Made by a program: the position numbers and the translations under genes. From Streptomyces typhae (GTDB taxonomy: Bacteria > Actinomycetota > Actinomycetes > Streptomycetales > Streptomycetaceae): DNA of 64,000 nt. Below the pieces are notes generated by a model. That model made no database searches and had not been told where the DNA came from. It saw only the letters and a list, made by a program, of their open reading frames with translations. Every line of letters begins with the position of its first letter. The first letter of the stretch is position 1. Location of the stretch: assembly GCF_009755605.1 (NCBI RefSeq), contig NZ_WPNZ01000003.1, positions 1 to 64,000 of the forward strand. The letters run 5' to 3'. Below are positions 54,109 through 63,145 of the stretch, in pieces.

Positions 54109-55302
54109 ATGTCAGTACGCGTACGCACGCAGGTCGTGGGCGCGGCGGCGGTGGCGCTCGGCGTCCTCGCCGCGCCGGCCTCGTCCGCCTCCGCCCCCGC
54201 GGCCGACGGGGCCCACCGCGGGCACCGGGCCACGCAGCGGGCCATGGACCGGGCGGTCGCGGCCGGCGTGCCCGGCGTCACAGGGCGGGCGGTCACGGCG
54301 CACGGCGAGTGGGCCGGCACGTCCGGCGTGGGCGACCTGCGTGAGAGGACCCCGCGCGGCCCGCGGGACCGCTACCGCGTCGGCAGCGTCACCAAGACGT
54401 TCGTCGCCACGGTCCTCCTCCAGCTCCAGGCGGAGGGCAGGCTGCGCCTCGACGACACCGTGGGCTCGTGGCTGCCGGGACTCGTACGGGGCAACGGCCA
54501 CGACGGCGACAGGATCACCGTCCGCCAGCTCCTCAACCACACCAGCGGCGTCTTCGACTACCTCGCCGACCCCGTCTTCCAGCGCCACTACGCCACCCCG
54601 GAGTTCCTGGAGCACCGCTACGACACCCGGCCGCCGGAGCACTGGGTGCGCGTGGCCATGCGCCACCGGCCGCAGTTCCGGCCCGGTACGGGGTGGGGCT
54701 ACTCCAACACCAACTACCTCCTCGCCGGGATGGTCGTCGAACGCGTGACGGGCCACCCGTACCGCGACGAGGTGCGCCGCCGCATCATCGAGCCCCTCCA
54801 CCTGCGCGCCACCTCGCTGCCCGGCACCCGTCCCACCCTGGACGGGCCCGCCTCCCGGGCCTACTCCAAGCTCTCCGAGGGCCCCGGGGGCCCCACGTAC
54901 GACGTGACCGAGCTGAACCCCTCCGAGGCGGGTGCGGCGGGCGAGATGATCTCCGACTCCGCCGACCTCAACCGCTTCTACTCCGCCCTGCTGCGCGGCA
55001 GGCTGCTGCCCGCGCGGGAGCTCGCGGAGATGAGGACGACGGTCCCGGCCACCGGCCGGGGCCCCGGCGTGCGCTACGGCCTCGGCCTGATGCGCACGAA
55101 GCTGTCCTGCGGCACCACCGTGTGGGGCCATCACGGCGCCCTCCAGGGCTCGGTGACCGAAAGCCTGACGACGAACGACGACGGCCACTCCCTGTCGGTC
55201 AACTTCAACGGCGACTGGGCCGGGACCCCGGCGGGGGTGGTGGAGGCCGAGTTCTGCGGGAAGTCGCCGGAGGGGCCGAGTGCCGGCCTCTCCGGCGGTT
55301 GA
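54109..55302 (+). CDS. Secreted class C beta-lactamase-like serine hydrolase (S12)
   Basis: A 397-aa exported enzyme of the D,D-carboxypeptidase/EstB/class C group. Signal peptide residues 1-30 (VVGAAAVALGVLAAPASSAS). The catalytic SxxK is S93-V-T-K96 in GSVTKTFVA; YSN lies in GWGYSNTNYLLAG; the third motif is HHG in VWGHHGALQGS. The closest streptomycete relatives are D-alanyl-D-alanine carboxypeptidases of the R61 type and alkaline D-peptidases. Whether it cleaves peptidoglycan stems, D-peptides or esters cannot be told. ATG follows GGGAAGGA. Confidence 0.9.
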   Translation: MSVRVRTQVVGAAAVALGVLAAPASSASAPAADGAHRGHRATQRAMDRAVAAGVPGVTGRAVTAHGEWAGTSGVGDLRERTPRGPRDRYRVGSVTKTFVATVLLQLQAEGRLRLDDTVGSWLPGLVRGNGHDGDRITVRQLLNHTSGVFDYLADPVFQRHYATPEFLEHRYDTRPPEHWVRVAMRHRPQFRPGTGWGYSNTNYLLAGMVVERVTGHPYRDEVRRRIIEPLHLRATSLPGTRPTLDGPASRAYSKLSEGPGGPTYDVTELNPSEAGAAGEMISDSADLNRFYSALLRGRLLPARELAEMRTTVPATGRGPGVRYGLGLMRTKLSCGTTVWGHHGALQGSVTESLTTNDDGHSLSVNFNGDWAGTPAGVVEAEFCGKSPEGPSAGLSGG

Positions 55303-55309
55303 GGAGGTC

Positions 55310-56608
55310 CTACACCCCCCAGGACCCCCGCCCGTTCAACTCCGCCACATCCGTCCCCGTGGTCCAGCGGTAAGCGGCATCCAGCTCGGCGATCTCCTCA
55401 CCGGTGAGCACGTCCTCCACCCGCTGGAACCCCTCGGGCGCCCGCTCGGCGACGACCTGGAGGAGCCGGTCCGCGGGCATCCGCCGATTGGCGAGGACGA
55501 GCGCGGCCGTGGTCTCCCGGCGCAGCTCCTCGTACGCCCGCAGCCCGGCCACCCGGTCGGGCTCGTGCACGGCGAGGCAGCGGGCGAGGACCCGGGCGTC
55601 GAGGATGGCCTGGGAGCCGCCGTTGGAGCCCACGGGGTACATGGGATGGGCGGCGTCGCCGAGCAGGGTGACGGGGCCCTGGCCCCAGTGCGGCAGGGGC
55701 TCACGGTCGACCATCGGGTACTCCAGGATCCGCCGGGTCGCGGCGACCAGGGCGGGCACGTCCAGGTCCCCGATGCGCCACCCGGCGAAGTGCGGCAGGA
55801 CGTCGGAGAGGCGCCCCCCGCGGTTCCAGTCGGCGGCGCCGGACATGGCGCCGTGCTCGGGCGGGACCCGTACCTCCGCGACCCAGTTGAGCAGCGCGCG
55901 CCCGCGCTCCTCGGCCTCCCGCGAGATGGGGTAGACGACGAGCTTGGCCTGCGCGTTGCTGCCGGCGACGGTGACGGTGCGGCGGCCGAGCACGGGTTCC
56001 CACTCGGTGAGGCCGCGCCACATCCGGATACCGTTCCACAGCGGCGGCCCCTCCCCGGGGTGCAGCCGCGTCCGCACCGTCGAGTAGAGGCCGTCGGCGC
56101 CTATCAGGGCCCGCACCCGCACGGTGTGCTCGCGTCCGCGCGCCAGGTCGCGCAGGACCACCCGGAGCAGGGGGCCCTCCGTCTCGCCGTAGCGCACGAA
56201 CGAGGTGCCGGTGACGACGGCGCGCTCGCCGATGCGGGCGCGCACCGCCTCGAGCAGGAGCATCTGGAGGGCGCCGCGGTGCAGGGAGTACTGCGGCCAG
56301 TGGTAGCCGAGGGCGAGGCCGCGGGGTTCGCCCCAGATGCGGTTGCCGTGCCGGTCATAGTGGATCATCTCGGCGGTGGGCAGGCCGGTCGCGGCGAGGG
56401 CGTCGCCGAGGCCCAGTTCGGTCAGTTCCCGGACGGCGTGCGGCAGCAGGTTGATGCCGACGCCGAGGGGCCGCATCACCTGGACCGGTTCGACGACCCG
56501 CACCCCGATGCCCGCGGCGTGCAGGCTCAGCGCGGCGGTGAGCCCGCCGATGCCCGCGCCGGCGATCAGCACGTCGACGCTCGCGTGGCTGGCGTTCACG
56601 GCGTTCAC
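55310..56608 (-). CDS. FAD-dependent aromatic-type monooxygenase
   Basis: A 432-aa flavin hydroxylase of the UbiH/salicylate hydroxylase group. GTG 56608 overlaps the ATPase stop as GTGA; GTG 56599 is an alternative. The Rossmann loop is VDVLIAGAGIGGLTAALSL (about 11-29), the DG motif is ALIGADGLYSTVRTRLH, and the second FAD motif is LLGDAAHPMYPVGSNGGSQA (read as the GD motif). Such enzymes use NAD(P)H and O2 to hydroxylate small aromatics. Being the last gene of an ABC importer operon, it likely acts on the imported compound or its product, an inference from context. Confidence 0.9.
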   Translation of the reverse strand: MNAVNASHASVDVLIAGAGIGGLTAALSLHAAGIGVRVVEPVQVMRPLGVGINLLPHAVRELTELGLGDALAATGLPTAEMIHYDRHGNRIWGEPRGLALGYHWPQYSLHRGALQMLLLEAVRARIGERAVVTGTSFVRYGETEGPLLRVVLRDLARGREHTVRVRALIGADGLYSTVRTRLHPGEGPPLWNGIRMWRGLTEWEPVLGRRTVTVAGSNAQAKLVVYPISREAEERGRALLNWVAEVRVPPEHGAMSGAADWNRGGRLSDVLPHFAGWRIGDLDVPALVAATRRILEYPMVDREPLPHWGQGPVTLLGDAAHPMYPVGSNGGSQAILDARVLARCLAVHEPDRVAGLRAYEELRRETTAALVLANRRMPADRLLQVVAERAPEGFQRVEDVLTGEEIAELDAAYRWTTGTDVAELNGRGSWGV

Positions 56609-57426
56609 GGGCGTCGCACCGCCCGCCCGACCTCGGTGCGCAGCCGTACGAACGCCGGCAGGGCCCGGGTGCCGATCTGGTCGCGGGGCGCGGGCAGGTC
56701 GACGGGCAGGTCGCTGTGCACACGGCCGGGGGCGCCGGTGAGGACGACGACGCGGTCGGCGACGTACACGCTCTCGTCGATGTCGTGGGTGACGAGCAGG
56801 ATGGTCGTTCCCGCCCCGCCCTGGTGCCCTGCCCCGCGTCGATGCCCCGCCCCGCCTCGGTGCCCCGCCCCGCCCTGGTGCCCCGCTCCGCCGCGCACCG
56901 CGAGCAGCAGGTCCTCCAGGTCCTCCCTGGTCTGCGCGTCCACGGAGCCGAACGGCTCGTCCATCAGGAGCAGCGCGGGCCGGTAGGCGAGCGCGCGGGC
57001 GATGGCGACGCGCTGCTGCATCCCCCCGGAGAGCTGCCACGGATGCTTGCCCGCGGTGGCGTCCAGGCCGACCTGCGCGAGCGCGTCCAGGGCCCGCGCG
57101 CGGCGCTCGGCGCGGGCGAGGCCGCGGCGGCGCAGCGGCAGGGCAACGTTGTCCCGTACGGTCAGCCACGGGAAGAGCGAACGCGTGTAGTCCTGGAAGA
57201 CGACGGCGAGGTCGTCGGGCACGCCGTCGACGGCTCTGCCCGCCACGGATATGCGGCCCGCGCTCGGCCGCTGAAGGCCCGCGACGCAGCGCAGCAGCGT
57301 GGACTTGCCGCAGCCCGACGGTCCGACGATGCTCACCAACTCCCCGCGGTCCACGTGTAGTTCGACGCCTTCGACGGCTTGGTGCCCGTCCTCGTACCGA
57401 TGACTGAGACCCGTGATGTCCAGCAT
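56605..57426 (-). CDS. ABC importer ATPase (nitrate/sulfonate/taurine type) with GGAGH repeat insert
   Basis: A 273-aa ATP-binding subunit of the SsuB/TauB/NrtD group. Walker [10 protein letters not shown], the Q-loop in [16 protein letters not shown], signature [17 protein letters not shown], Walker [18 protein letters not shown] and H-loop ILLVTHD are all present. Unusually, between the D-loop helix and the H-loop strand, residues about 178-204 read as five GGAGH-type pentads ([12 protein letters not shown] and so on), encoded by a 15-bp tandem repeat. Normal family members have only a few residues there. It starts 128 bp after permease 2; its stop overlaps the monooxygenase start. Confidence 0.92.
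   Translation of the reverse strand: MLDITGLSHRYEDGHQAVEGVELHVDRGELVSIVGPSGCGKSTLLRCVAGLQRPSAGRISVAGRAVDGVPDDLAVVFQDYTRSLFPWLTVRDNVALPLRRRGLARAERRARALDALAQVGLDATAGKHPWQLSGGMQQRVAIARALAYRPALLLMDEPFGSVDAQTREDLEDLLLAVRGGAGHQGGAGHRGGAGHRRGAGHQGGAGTTILLVTHDIDESVYVADRVVVLTGAPGRVHSDLPVDLPAPRDQIGTRALPAFVRLRTEVGRAVRRP
56812..56895 (-). repeat. In-frame 15-bp tandem repeat inside the ABC ATPase gene
   Basis: About five 15-bp units built on CCCCGCCCTGGTGCC-like words (plus strand) encode the GGAGH pentads. The length is a multiple of three, so unit gain or loss keeps the frame. Confidence 0.85.
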
Positions 57427-57554
57427 CCCCTGTTCCCCCTGTCCCCCTGTCGGCGGCTGCCGTGCGGTCTACGTGATGTGAGTGCCCGAGCGACTCGGGC
57501 GTTCCCGTTGTGTCCCGCGAATCCGGCCGGTCCGCCGTCGCGGGGCCGGGAGGT

Positions 57555-58364
57555 CTAGGTGCTCATGCGCCGCGCGCCCCGGTGCCAGGCGAGCACTCTG
57601 CGCTCGACGAGGAGGAACAGCGCGTTGAGTACGCAGCCGACGGCGCCGAGCAGCACGATCCCCGCCCACAACCGGTCGGGCCTGAACTCGCGCTCGGCGG
57701 CGTTGAGCCGGGCGCCGATGCCGTCTCCGGAGCCCATCAGCTCGGCGACGACCACGAGGATCAGGGCGAAGCCGAGCGCGACCCGCAGCCCCGTGAAGAT
57801 CCTCGGCGCGGCCGCGGGCAGCACGACGTACCGCAGCCGGGCCCAGCCGCCCAGGCCGCAGACGCGGGCCGAGTCGAGGTGCAGGGGCTCCACCGAGCGC
57901 ACTCCGTCGGCGGTGTTGAGCAGCACCGGCCAGACGGCGCCGAAGACGACGACCGCCAGGTGCATGGACGTACCGAGTCCGAAGACGACCATGAAGAACG
58001 GGATGAGCGCCGGCGGCGGCACCGCGCGGCCGAACTGAAGCACCGGGTCGGCGAGATGGAACGCCACCCGGGACAGGCCGATGCCGACGCCGACGACGAC
58101 GCCCGCCACCCCGGCGAGCGCCCAGCCGAGCAGCAGCCGGGCGAGGCTCGGCACGAAGTCGTCGACGGCCTGCTCGCTGAGCCACAGCCGGGACGGAGGC
58201 CCCGACCACCACAGCTCCCGCATGGTGCGCACGATCCGGGTGGGCGGCGGGAAGTACAGGTCCCCGGCCCGCCGGGCCGCCGCCTCCCAGACGAGCAGCA
58301 GCAGGACGAGCAGCCACCCGCGGGCGACGGCGGCGCCGAGGACCCGGCGCGGTCGCGGGGTCAC
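57555..58364 (-). CDS. ABC importer permease 2 (SsuC/TauC type)
   Basis: A 269-aa membrane subunit with about six helices. GTG 58364 overlaps the stop of permease 1 (GTGA). The N-terminal helix is GWLLVLLLLVWEAAARRAG. The coupling (EAA) loop region reads LDSARVCGLGGWARLRYVVL followed by PAAAPRIFTGLRVALGFAL. It pairs with permease 1 as a heterodimer. A gap of 128 bp separates it from the ATPase; I see no gene in it. Confidence 0.9.
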   Translation of the reverse strand: MTPRPRRVLGAAVARGWLLVLLLLVWEAAARRAGDLYFPPPTRIVRTMRELWWSGPPSRLWLSEQAVDDFVPSLARLLLGWALAGVAGVVVGVGIGLSRVAFHLADPVLQFGRAVPPPALIPFFMVVFGLGTSMHLAVVVFGAVWPVLLNTADGVRSVEPLHLDSARVCGLGGWARLRYVVLPAAAPRIFTGLRVALGFALILVVVAELMGSGDGIGARLNAAEREFRPDRLWAGIVLLGAVGCVLNALFLLVERRVLAWHRGARRMST

Positions 58365-59287
58365 GGGCCCGCCCCCGCCGCGGCCCGGCGCGGGAACAGC
58401 CTGCGCCCCGCCCCCACCAGGACCGCGTTGGCGGCCACCCCGAGCGCTCCCGCCCAGCAGGCGCCCGCCACCATCAGGTCGGGCCGCCCGCCCCCGGACT
58501 GGGTGGCGAGGAGGTACACGCCGAGCCCGCCGTCTCCCCCGGCCCGCAGCTCCGCGCTGACCGCCACGACCAGGCCGACCGACGCGGCGATCCGCACGCC
58601 CGTGACGACGTGGGGCCCGGCGCTCGGCAGCGACACCCGCCACACCACCCCGAGCGGCCCGAACCCGAAGGAGCGCAGCGTCTCCTTGGCGACGGGGTCG
58701 ACGTCGCGCAGCCCGTACAGGGTGTGCAGGAGTACGGGCCACAGCGCGGCGTAGCAGACGAGGGACCGCTCCACCCGGCCCGGCTCGACGAAGACGAGGA
58801 TCGCCAGCGGGATCAGGGCGACGGACGGCACGGGCCGCAGCAGTTCGACGACGGCGAGGGACGCGGTGTCGAGGCGGGGCAGCGAGCCGAGGAGCAGTCC
58901 CGCGGGCACCGCGAGGGCGACGGCGAGGGCGAGGCCGCCGAGCCAGGCGGAGACGGTGATCCACAGGTCGCCGAGGAACCCGTCGTCGACGGCCATCTCC
59001 GCGGCGCGGGCGAGCACGGACGTGGCGGGCGGCAGCGCCTGCTCGTCGAACAGGCCGCCGCGGGCGAGGAGTTCGACGAGCAGCAGCGTGCCCGCGATCC
59101 CGGCGGCGCCGAGTAAGGACCGCCCCCAGGCGTGTCGGGTCAGCCCCCGGGCACGCGCGGTCGGCCGCCGGGCGCGCCCGGCGAGGCTCCCGGTGCGTCC
59201 GGCCGTCCGCCCGGCGCGGGCGGGGCGGGTGCGCGCCCCGGGCCCCTGGCGGCCGGGCCCCGGGCCGGAGCGCGCGGGCTGATTCAC
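58361..59287 (-). CDS. ABC importer permease 1 (SsuC/TauC type)
   Basis: A 308-aa membrane subunit. The first 50 residues are an Arg/Gly/Pro-rich cytoplasmic extension not seen in standard family members. About six helices follow. The EAA-loop equivalent is AKETLRSFGFGPLGVVWRVS followed by LPSAGPHVVTGVRI. GTG 59287 overlaps the solute-binding protein stop (GTGA), so translation of SBP, permease 1 and permease 2 is coupled. Confidence 0.9.
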   Translation of the reverse strand: MNQPARSGPGPGRQGPGARTRPARAGRTAGRTGSLAGRARRPTARARGLTRHAWGRSLLGAAGIAGTLLLVELLARGGLFDEQALPPATSVLARAAEMAVDDGFLGDLWITVSAWLGGLALAVALAVPAGLLLGSLPRLDTASLAVVELLRPVPSVALIPLAILVFVEPGRVERSLVCYAALWPVLLHTLYGLRDVDPVAKETLRSFGFGPLGVVWRVSLPSAGPHVVTGVRIAASVGLVVAVSAELRAGGDGGLGVYLLATQSGGGRPDLMVAGACWAGALGVAANAVLVGAGRRLFPRRAAAGAGP

Positions 59288-60342
59288 GGCGCCGTGCGCA
59301 CGAGGAGCGGTTCCACGTCGATCTCCTGTTTCACATAGCCGAACTCCCGCATCAGGTCGACCACGCGGCGCAGCCGGGCCGGGTCGAGGGCCACGGGGTA
59401 GCCGCCCAGATGGAGCTGGGCGGCCTCCTCGGCGGTGATCCTGGTGTAGTCCGGCAGGGCGGCGACGACGTGGGAGCGGTCGGCGGCCTGTTTCTGGGCG
59501 CGGGACATGGCGCGCTGGAAGGCGGCGACCGTCTTCGGGTTCTTCTCGGCGAACGCGGCGGTGCTCGCGTAGCCGGCGACCGGGAAGCCCGCGGTGGGCG
59601 GCTTGCCGAGGTCGGCGACGACGCGGCCCGCGCCGGACTTCTCGATCGCGGTGGCGAACGGCTCGACGGCCTGCACGGCGTCGACGCTGCCGGACTTCAG
59701 GGCGGTGCCCATGTTCGGCATGTCGATCTCGACGAAGTCCTCGTCGTCGAAGGCGGCGCCCTCCGCCTTCCCCGCCTTCTGGACGAGCAGGGCGCTGATG
59801 TTCCGCTTGGTGTTGACGCCGATCTTCTTGCCTTCGAGGTCCTTCAGGGACCTGACGGGCGAGTCCTTCGGTACGAGGACCGCGTGCGTGCCGGGCGCGG
59901 ACTGGAAGGCGTCGGACACGAACCGCACGTCCAGGGCCTTGTTGGCGTGCGCGAGGAAGTACGAGACGTAGTTGCCGAAGGAGACGTCGATGGCGCCCGC
60001 CCGCAGCCTGCCCACCGACTCGGCGCCCCCGCTGAGGGTGGTCGTGCGGACCGTGAGCCCCTCCGCCTTGAAGAAGCCCTTGCGGATCGCGATCTGCAGC
60101 GGCGCGGTGTCGGCGACCGGCATGGTGCCGACGGTGATCCGGGGCCGCTCCGGGCCCTTGCCGTCGGCCGTCCCCGCGTCGGGGGCGCCGGACACGCCGC
60201 AGCCGGCGGTGACGGCACCCGCCAGCAGAACGGCGACCACCGGATGCGTCACACCGCGTAATCGCGCGGCGCCCCGGGCCGACCGCGGTCTTCGCGGCCC
60301 GCGCGGGATCCGGACATCGCGTGCACCCCTTGCCATATCCAT
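59284..60342 (-). CDS. ABC importer solute-binding lipoprotein (NMT1/SsuA type)
   Basis: A 352-aa exported binding protein. A 30-residue basic leader precedes the hydrophobic VVAVLLAGAVTAGCGVSG; the Cys in TAGC (about residue 48) is the lipidation site, and MTHPVV (from the internal start GVTHPVV) is a possible shorter start. The mature part has the NMT1/periplasmic family II fold: ITVGTMPVADTAPLQIAIRK and FFKAEGLTVRTTTLSGG (read separately), then FGNYVSYFLAH and VPKDSPVRSLKDLEGKKIGV. Relatives bind nitrate, taurine, alkanesulfonates, aromatic sulfonates or riboflavin precursors. First gene of the five-gene unit. Confidence 0.9.
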   Translation of the reverse strand: MDMARGARDVRIPRGPRRPRSARGAARLRGVTHPVVAVLLAGAVTAGCGVSGAPDAGTADGKGPERPRITVGTMPVADTAPLQIAIRKGFFKAEGLTVRTTTLSGGAESVGRLRAGAIDVSFGNYVSYFLAHANKALDVRFVSDAFQSAPGTHAVLVPKDSPVRSLKDLEGKKIGVNTKRNISALLVQKAGKAEGAAFDDEDFVEIDMPNMGTALKSGSVDAVQAVEPFATAIEKSGAGRVVADLGKPPTAGFPVAGYASTAAFAEKNPKTVAAFQRAMSRAQKQAADRSHVVAALPDYTRITAEEAAQLHLGGYPVALDPARLRRVVDLMREFGYVKQEIDVEPLLVRTAP

Positions 60343-60359
60343 CCGCTCCCGACCGTACG

Positions 60360-60395
60360 TCGCCGCTTCAGGCCGCTTCAGGCCGCTCCGGACCG
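60360..60395 (+). repeat. Short direct repeat in the SBP/pepN2 gap
   Basis: Three tandem copies of a CGCTTCAGGC-like 10-mer lie in the divergent promoter region between the solute-binding protein and pepN copy 2. Confidence 0.6.
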
Positions 60396-60535
60396 TTTTC
60401 CGGCCGGAGCCGACGCGCGGATGCTAACGGCCGCGCGACCGGAGAACAATGGCTCGGCGCAGGCCACGGCGCCACGTGCAAGGATGGCGAGAAACATCGC
60501 AGAAACCACGCAAGTCGTACCGAGGAGATGACCGC

Positions 60536-63145
60536 GTGCCCGGCACCAATCTGACCCGCGAAGAGGCGCAGCAGCGGGCGAAGCTGCTCACCGTTGACTC
60601 GTACGAGATCGATCTCGACCTCTCCGGAGCGCAGGGAGGGGGTACCTCCCGCTCGAACGGAGCCGAGAGTGGGGGAGGGACATACCGGTCGGTGACCACG
60701 GTCCGCTTCGAGAGCGCGGAGGCGAACGCCGAGACCTTCATCGATCTCGTCGCCCCCGCCGTCCACGAGGTCGTCCTGAACGGACACTCCGTGGACGTCG
60801 CCGCGGCGTTCCGCGATTCGCGCATCACGCTGAAGCACCTGCGCGAGGGCGCCAACGAACTCAAGGTCGTCGCCGACTGCGAGTACACCAACACCGGCGA
60901 GGGCCTGCACCGCTTCGTCGACCCCGTCGACCAGCAGGCCTACCTCTACACCCAGTTCGAGGTCCCGGACGCGCGCCGGGTGTTCGCCTCGTTCGAGCAG
61001 CCGGACCTGAAGGCCACGTTCCAGTTCACCGTGAAGGCGCCGAGCGGCTGGACGGTGGTCTCGAACTCGCCGACGCCCGAGCCCTCCGGCCCCGGGGGCG
61101 ACGTGTGGGTCTTCGAGCCCACGCCGCGCATCTCGACGTACATCACGGCCCTGATCGTCGGCCCGTACCACTCGGTGCACTCCTCGTACGAGAAGGACGG
61201 GCAGAGCGTGCCGCTCGGCATCTACTGCCGTCCCTCCCTCGCGGAGCACCTGGACGCGGACGCGATCTTCGAGGTCACCCGGCAGGGCTTCGACTGGTTC
61301 CAGGAGAAGTTCGACTACGCCTACCCGTTCGCGAAGTACGACCAGCTCTTCGTGCCGGAGTTCAACGCGGGCGCGATGGAGAACGCGGGCGCGGTGACGA
61401 TCCGCGACCAGTACGTGTTCCGCTCCAAGGTCACCGACGCCGCGTACGAGACGCGCGCCGAGACGATCCTGCACGAGCTGGCGCACATGTGGTTCGGCGA
61501 CCTCGTGACGATGGAGTGGTGGAACGACCTCTGGCTGAACGAGTCGTTCGCCACCTACACCTCCATCGCCTGCCAGGCGTACGCGCCCGGTTCGCGCTGG
61601 CCGCACTCCTGGACCACGTTCGCCAACTCCATGAAGACGTGGGCCTACCGGCAGGACCAGCTGCCGTCCACGCACCCGATCATGGCGGACATCCGCGACC
61701 TGGACGACGTCCTCGTCAACTTCGACGGCATCACGTACGCCAAGGGCGCGAGCGTCCTGAAGCAGCTCGTCGCCTACGTCGGCATGGACGAGTTCTTCAA
61801 CGGCGTGCAGGCCTACTTCAAGCGGCACGCCTTCGGCAACACCCGGCTGAGCGACCTCCTCGGCGCCCTGGAGGAGACCAGCGGCCGGGACCTGAAGACC
61901 TGGTCGAAGAAGTGGCTGGAGACCGCCGGCATCAACGTCCTGCGGCCGGTCGTGGACGTCGACTCGGCGGGCGTCATCACCTCCTTCGCGGTCAAGCAGG
62001 ACGCCCCTGAGCTGCCCGCGGGCGCCCAGGGCGAGCCGACGCTGCGCCCGCACCGCATCGCGATCGGCCTGTACGACCTGGACGCCGCGACCGGCAAGCT
62101 GGTGCGCACCGACCGCGTCGAGCTGGACGTGGACGGCGAACTGACGGCGGTGGAGGCGCTGGTGGGGCGTGCCAGGCCCGCGGTGATCCTGTTGAATGAC
62201 GACGACCTGTCGTACGCGAAGGTCCGCCTGGACGCGGACTCCCTCGCCTTCGTCACCGAGCACCTCGGCGACTTCGAGGCCTCGCTGCCGCGGGCGCTGT
62301 GCTGGGCGTCGGCGTGGGACATGACGCGCGACGCGGAGCTGCCGACGCGGGACTACCTCTCCCTCGTCCTCTCCGGCATCGGCAAGGAGTCCGACATCGG
62401 TGTCGTGCAGTCGCTGCACCGCCAGGTGAAGCTCGCACTCGACCTGTACGCGGCCCCCGCGCACCGCGAGGAGCTGCTCGCGCGCTGGACCGCGGCGACC
62501 CTGGAGCAGCTGCGGGCCGCCGCGCCCGGCAGCGACCACCAGCTCGCCTGGGCGCGGGCGTTCGCGGCCACCGCCCGCTCGGAGTCCGACCTGGCGCTGC
62601 TCGAAGCCCTCCTCGACGGTTCCGATTCGGTGGCGGGGCTTGCCGTGGACACCGAGCTGCGGTGGGCGTTCGTGGCGCGGCTCGCGGCGACCGGGCGGCT
62701 CGACGAGGACGGGATCGCGGCGGAGTTCGAGCGGGACCGGACGGCCGCGGGTGAGCGGCACGCCGCGGCGGCTCGGGCCGCGCGGCCGACCGCCGCGGCC
62801 AAGGCCGAGGCCTGGGCCTCCGTCGTGGAGTCCGACAAGCTGCCCAACGCCGTGCAGGAAGCGGTGATCTCCGGCTTCGTCCAGACCGACCAGCGGGAGC
62901 TGCTCGCGTCGTACACGCAGAAGTACTTCGACGCCGTGAAGGGTGTCTGGGAGTCGCGTTCCCACGAGATGGCGCAGCAGATCGTGGTGGGGCTCTACCC
63001 CGCGCTCCAGGTGTCCTCGGGGACGCTGGACGCGACGGACGGGTGGCTCAAGGCCTCGGAGCCCCCCGCCGCCTTGCGGCGACTCATCACTGAGTCGCGC
63101 GCCGGGGTGGAGCGGGCCCTGCGGGCCCGGGCCGCCGACGCCTGA
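60536..63145 (+). CDS. pepN: Aminopeptidase N (M1 family), copy 2, with embedded mini-repeat
   Basis: An 869-aa M1 aminopeptidase paralogous to the gene at 33466. GTG 60536 (MPGTNLTREEAQQRAKLL) follows GAGGAG at eight bases and matches the copy 1 start. GAMEN is in FNAGAMENAG, the zinc site is HELAHMWFGDLVTMEWW with LWLNE, and the ERAP1-like C-terminal domain is intact. Residues about 33-48 (GGGTSRSNGAESGGG) are absent from copy 1 and are translated from a mini-repeat element (60636-60679) that elsewhere is intergenic. Cytosolic peptide trimming is the expected role. Confidence 0.95.
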   Translation: MPGTNLTREEAQQRAKLLTVDSYEIDLDLSGAQGGGTSRSNGAESGGGTYRSVTTVRFESAEANAETFIDLVAPAVHEVVLNGHSVDVAAAFRDSRITLKHLREGANELKVVADCEYTNTGEGLHRFVDPVDQQAYLYTQFEVPDARRVFASFEQPDLKATFQFTVKAPSGWTVVSNSPTPEPSGPGGDVWVFEPTPRISTYITALIVGPYHSVHSSYEKDGQSVPLGIYCRPSLAEHLDADAIFEVTRQGFDWFQEKFDYAYPFAKYDQLFVPEFNAGAMENAGAVTIRDQYVFRSKVTDAAYETRAETILHELAHMWFGDLVTMEWWNDLWLNESFATYTSIACQAYAPGSRWPHSWTTFANSMKTWAYRQDQLPSTHPIMADIRDLDDVLVNFDGITYAKGASVLKQLVAYVGMDEFFNGVQAYFKRHAFGNTRLSDLLGALEETSGRDLKTWSKKWLETAGINVLRPVVDVDSAGVITSFAVKQDAPELPAGAQGEPTLRPHRIAIGLYDLDAATGKLVRTDRVELDVDGELTAVEALVGRARPAVILLNDDDLSYAKVRLDADSLAFVTEHLGDFEASLPRALCWASAWDMTRDAELPTRDYLSLVLSGIGKESDIGVVQSLHRQVKLALDLYAAPAHREELLARWTAATLEQLRAAAPGSDHQLAWARAFAATARSESDLALLEALLDGSDSVAGLAVDTELRWAFVARLAATGRLDEDGIAAEFERDRTAAGERHAAAARAARPTAAAKAEAWASVVESDKLPNAVQEAVISGFVQTDQRELLASYTQKYFDAVKGVWESRSHEMAQQIVVGLYPALQVSSGTLDATDGWLKASEPPAALRRLITESRAGVERALRARAADA
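60636..60679 (+). repeat. Streptomyces mini-repeat inserted in frame within pepN copy 2
   Basis: The element runs GGGGGTACCTCCCGCTCGAA, then CGGAGCCGAGAGTGGGGGAGG. It is the same imperfect palindrome as 50321-50363, here contributing about 15 codons without a frameshift. Confidence 0.75.

Noticed and set aside
55310..57169. 619-aa extended monooxygenase
   Set aside because: The N-terminal extension is the ATPase gene in another frame; GTG 56608 with the GTGA overlap gives a normal Rossmann start.
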